This document shows, in pieces, positions 4,623-6,546 of a stretch of 6,546 nucleotides of DNA. The DNA is from Candidatus Thalassarchaeaceae archaeon (lineage in GTDB: Archaea; Thermoplasmatota; Poseidoniia; Poseidoniales; Thalassarchaeaceae): contig DUJH01000014.1 of the NCBI GenBank assembly GCA_013329905.1, forward strand, positions 38,951-45,496, read 5' to 3'. Numbering within the stretch: the stretch's first letter is position 1; every line of letters starts with the position of its first letter. The notes under the pieces are model-generated. The model did no database searches, was not told where the DNA came from, and saw only the letters and a list, made by a program, of their open reading frames with translations. A program made the translations under genes and the position numbers.

Positions 4623-6461
4623 TCACTCGAGCCGACGAATACCGGGGAGGCGGCCGTCACCCTTCTGACTGGTCGTCCGCAACTGTGAGAATCGCAATTC
4701 ACCCGACTCGGGAAGAATTGCAGGCGCTCGTTCCTCTCCTTTCGAGACACGAGTAATCACACCATCGAGAGCGTCTCTTGCCGAGGATGCAGGTGGTGCG
4801 CTGGTCATCTGACGCGCTCGGACAGCCACATCAGCCTGATGATCCTGGTCCGAGCGAAGGCGAAGAAGCTGACTTGAGCGGAAGCGCGCATCGCCTTGAT
4901 GCTCACTCCCATCCGCGTCTCCGTAAACCTCGGCATAGTCTCGACGCGGAGGCGAAGGAGAGAGTAAGGAAGCGATCCAATTCTTCTTCTTCGGGCGTCC
5001 TATGGCACTTCGAACTCGCCCACTACTCATGCTGTTTCTGAGTTTTGATACAGCGGGGAATTCATCCTCAAAGCGCTCGGGATCGACTGCGGGTGCGGAG
5101 AGTGCTCGTGTATGCGAAATCTCTCCCTGCCAAGCCGAATGTGCCTTGGCAGTTTTGACGAGGCCGGGTTTACACTCTTCTCTGACCGCCGCCTCGTTAG
5201 GTGTAGGTAATCCCCAACCTGAGTTGGCACCGTTCCCCGCTGCCGTACCGGGTCTGTTTAGGGCAGAACGAATCATCTCGGAACTCGATGGAGGTCGGGA
5301 CGGATTGGAGTATGATGGAGGAGTCCTTGCGGGCGCGTGTGAAGTCGGCGGAGAGTAGTTTGTCGAGGGCGAGTTCGCCATCGATGTGGAACCTGCCGTA
5401 CGGCTTGAGTCACCCATTGGCTCATCGTCGAAGAGTGAGAAGTCGAAACTCGATTCGGGTTGGGAATACGAAGGGGATTGAGGGCTACTGTTTGGTGAGG
5501 GCGTATCGAAGATTCCTCCCTCCTCAAAGCCATCGAATGATCCCATTGCGTCAGAGAATGCTTCGTCCATCCTATTCTCTCTGGAATTTACTTCATCTTT
5601 CTCGTGATACCATTCTGGAGATTCCGGCCGACCCCAGGCTCTCTCGTAGGCCGACCTATTGTCAACGGGTTTTACTGGCGCACGAACCGGTGGTGGGATG
5701 TTGTAATTGGGAGGTTCGTGAACGTCGAGAGAGGCGAAGATCCCTCCCTCTGGAGCTTGCTGTGCCATTGAGTTGGGGGTTTGTGCGCCCATTCTAGCCG
5801 CATTTGAGGCGATTGCCGCAGCGGCTGGGCTGGCTGTGAGGCTTGGGGATGCACTCGGCAACCTAGCGAAATCCGTAGCAACGGACTCAGCCTCGAAGAG
5901 GTCGAGCCCGGGAGTCGTGATCGAACCGGGAGCGCCAAGCAGAGCCTTTGGCTCGAAAGTAGCAAACCGTCGCGCCCGCTCTTCCTCCAACTCTCTGAGT
6001 CCAACCTTCGCCTCCTCAATCGTGCTTCCGTGCATCACTCGGTCCACCATCATACACAATCGTAGTAATTCTGATTGTGTTCCGGTGACGAGATGCTTGT
6101 CGCCGGCATTGGTCTCGATAGCAAGTACCGGTGTCTTGAGAGTCAGATACCCGATTACTGAGAGTAATCCTGTAGCAGCGATGCCCCAACCAACAGGTGG
6201 AGTCAGTACGGCAGCGCCGACCCAAACGCCGACAGCGCCGAGCGTGAGGAAGCCGTTTGGAAGACGAGCGAGATTGATGTTCCTCAATGTTGAGATGTTA
6301 GAGAGATTGATTCGGACACCGTATCCGTAGTAATCCTCGAGGGTTAGCTGCCGCTCGGTGAGTATACCGCAGTATGTCCCACTTACCCCGACCAGACTAA
6401 GATTGTCGAATAGCTCCGACTCTCCTTCATCCAGTCGGGCATTACGCCCGGCTGAGTGCAT
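4623..6461 (-). CDS. Unrecognised membrane protein with long disordered tail
   Basis: A 612-residue protein I cannot assign to a named family. Residues 20-60 look like short beta strands (LVGVSGTYCGILTERQ, then YGYGVRINLSNISTLRNI). Two hydrophobic segments at about 68-88 and 90-108 form a tight membrane hairpin with a PP turn (88-89). A strand pair (VLAIETNAGDKHLVTG, 112-127) and a helix (SELLRLCMMVDRVMHG, 130-145) follow, then a charged helix to about 167. From about 196 to 470 the chain is rich in Ser, Pro, Ala and Asn and surely disordered, with a more charged C-terminal part containing a basic patch (RPKKK, 489-493). Both ends should lie on the same, probably cytoplasmic, side. Short motifs recur: EGGIF at 238 and 314; RSA(L/I)xRP at 398 and 484. 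No signal peptide or catalytic motif is visible. ATG 6461 is the first start after an in-frame TAG, without a clear Shine-Dalgarno. The gene is alone on its strand. A scaffold or membrane-tethering role is only a guess. The reading frame is well supported; the function is unknown. Confidence 0.8.
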   Translation of the reverse strand: MHSAGRNARLDEGESELFDNLSLVGVSGTYCGILTERQLTLEDYYGYGVRINLSNISTLRNINLARLPNGFLTLGAVGVWVGAAVLTPPVGWGIAATGLLSVIGYLTLKTPVLAIETNAGDKHLVTGTQSELLRLCMMVDRVMHGSTIEEAKVGLRELEEERARRFATFEPKALLGAPGSITTPGLDLFEAESVATDFARLPSASPSLTASPAAAAIASNAARMGAQTPNSMAQQAPEGGIFASLDVHEPPNYNIPPPVRAPVKPVDNRSAYERAWGRPESPEWYHEKDEVNSRENRMDEAFSDAMGSFDGFEEGGIFDTPSPNSSPQSPSYSQPESSFDFSLFDDEPMGDSSRTAGSTSMANSPSTNYSPPTSHAPARTPPSYSNPSRPPSSSEMIRSALNRPGTAAGNGANSGWGLPTPNEAAVREECKPGLVKTAKAHSAWQGEISHTRALSAPAVDPERFEDEFPAVSKLRNSMSSGRVRSAIGRPKKKNWIASLLSPSPPRRDYAEVYGDADGSEHQGDARFRSSQLLRLRSDQDHQADVAVRARQMTSAPPASSARDALDGVITRVSKGEERAPAILPESGELRFSQLRTTSQKGDGRLPGIRRLE

Positions 6462-6546
6462 CCCACTTGGCTGAGCGCGTCTTCCTCGCTATAACTGCTC
6501 GGGGTGCTGAGTGGGTTCGCGTGCGGCTTGCGCGCGAGGGGCGTGA
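6462..6546. other. Right-edge region upstream of the membrane-protein gene
   Basis: Eighty-five bases, GC-rich toward the edge. On the plus strand one frame is open to the edge from TTG 6467, reading LAERVFLAITARGAEWV with a later in-frame GTG at 6521. A second open frame begins at GTG 6504. On the minus strand a frame rich in Arg and Ser runs in from the edge and stops at a TAA (6442-6444) just inside the membrane-protein gene. None has a ribosome site or recognisable motif, so I call no gene. A divergent plus-strand gene beginning near the edge is possible. Confidence 0.25.
6489..6495 (-). promoter_or_regulatory. Candidate TATA box for the membrane-protein gene
   Basis: On the minus strand GTTATAG lies about 31 bases before the ATG at 6461. 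An archaeal TATA box at this distance would start the transcript within a few bases of the ATG, giving a nearly leaderless message, which fits the lack of a clear Shine-Dalgarno. It is the only TATA-like site in an otherwise GC-rich 85-base stretch. Confidence 0.35.

Noticed and set aside
4376..4750. Minus-strand open frame of 124 codons across the kinase 3' end
   Set aside because: It overlaps both the kinase C-terminal region and the end of the membrane-protein gene in another frame, and its Ser/Asp/Glu-rich product has no recognisable feature.
4623..5230. Frameshift or gene end inside the C-terminal part of the membrane-protein gene
   Set aside because: Composition changes from Ser/Pro-rich to more charged, but the frame stays open and the RSA(L/I)xRP motif recurs in the same frame on both sides, so one continuous gene is the simplest reading.
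5002..5797. Two overlapping plus-strand open frames opposite the membrane-protein gene
   Set aside because: They are by-products of the Ser/Pro-rich codons on the minus strand. They overlap each other and show no domain or ribosome site.
5773..6330. Long open frame on the plus strand (185 codons)
   Set aside because: It lies wholly antisense to the membrane-protein gene. The minus frame gives coherent membrane helices and a single 612-codon gene, whereas this frame has no motif and an unlikely Arg/Ser/Thr/Pro-rich composition.
6436..6450. CGGGC/GCCCG inverted repeat near the start of the membrane-protein gene
   Set aside because: A 5-bp stem inside coding sequence is expected by chance at this base composition.
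1..6546. CRISPR array, insertion sequence, toxin-antitoxin pair or defence genes
   Set aside because: I saw no spaced direct repeats, terminal inverted repeats, transposase motifs or small paired genes anywhere in the window.

Overview
The window is gene-dense, roughly half G+C, and reads as one stretch of prokaryotic chromosome. It holds five protein genes, one cut by the left edge. There is no RNA gene, mobile element or CRISPR array. The host is probably archaeal, perhaps a marine planktonic Thermoplasmatota (Poseidoniales-like). That rests only on general protein character, TATA-like boxes placed where archaeal promoters would have them, a possible leaderless gene, and acidic, Asp/Glu-rich proteins. 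Nothing here is taxonomically decisive, and a bacterial host is not excluded.

Layout. Positions 1-768 (minus) carry a metallo-beta-lactamase-fold hydrolase of the RNase Z/BN type, missing its last residues at the left edge. A short divergent spacer (769-888) holds a perfect GC-rich palindrome and a TATA-like stretch. Three plus-strand genes follow: a CysJ-like NADPH:flavin reductase without its flavodoxin domain (889-2169), a stand-alone biotin carboxylase AccC (2258-3595) and a PfkB-family sugar/nucleoside kinase (3605-4570). The last two are tightly coupled: the stop codon of accC lies inside the Shine-Dalgarno sequence of the kinase gene. An 88-base gap with a perfect hairpin separates the reductase gene from accC, so those two may or may not share a transcript. 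Facing this row is a minus-strand gene (4623-6461) for a 612-residue membrane protein that I do not recognise. It has a small N-terminal domain containing a two-helix membrane hairpin, then about 450 residues of mostly disordered, Ser/Pro-rich tail.

How the genes fit together. The three plus-strand genes are metabolic (NADPH electron delivery, biotin carboxylation, phosphoryl transfer) but do not form one obvious pathway. The usual partners are absent from the window: the siroheme sulfite reductase and flavodoxin for the reductase, and the biotin carrier and carboxyltransferase for AccC. I see no clear evidence of a new multi-gene system. The best candidate for something undescribed is the 612-residue membrane protein with its repeated short motifs.
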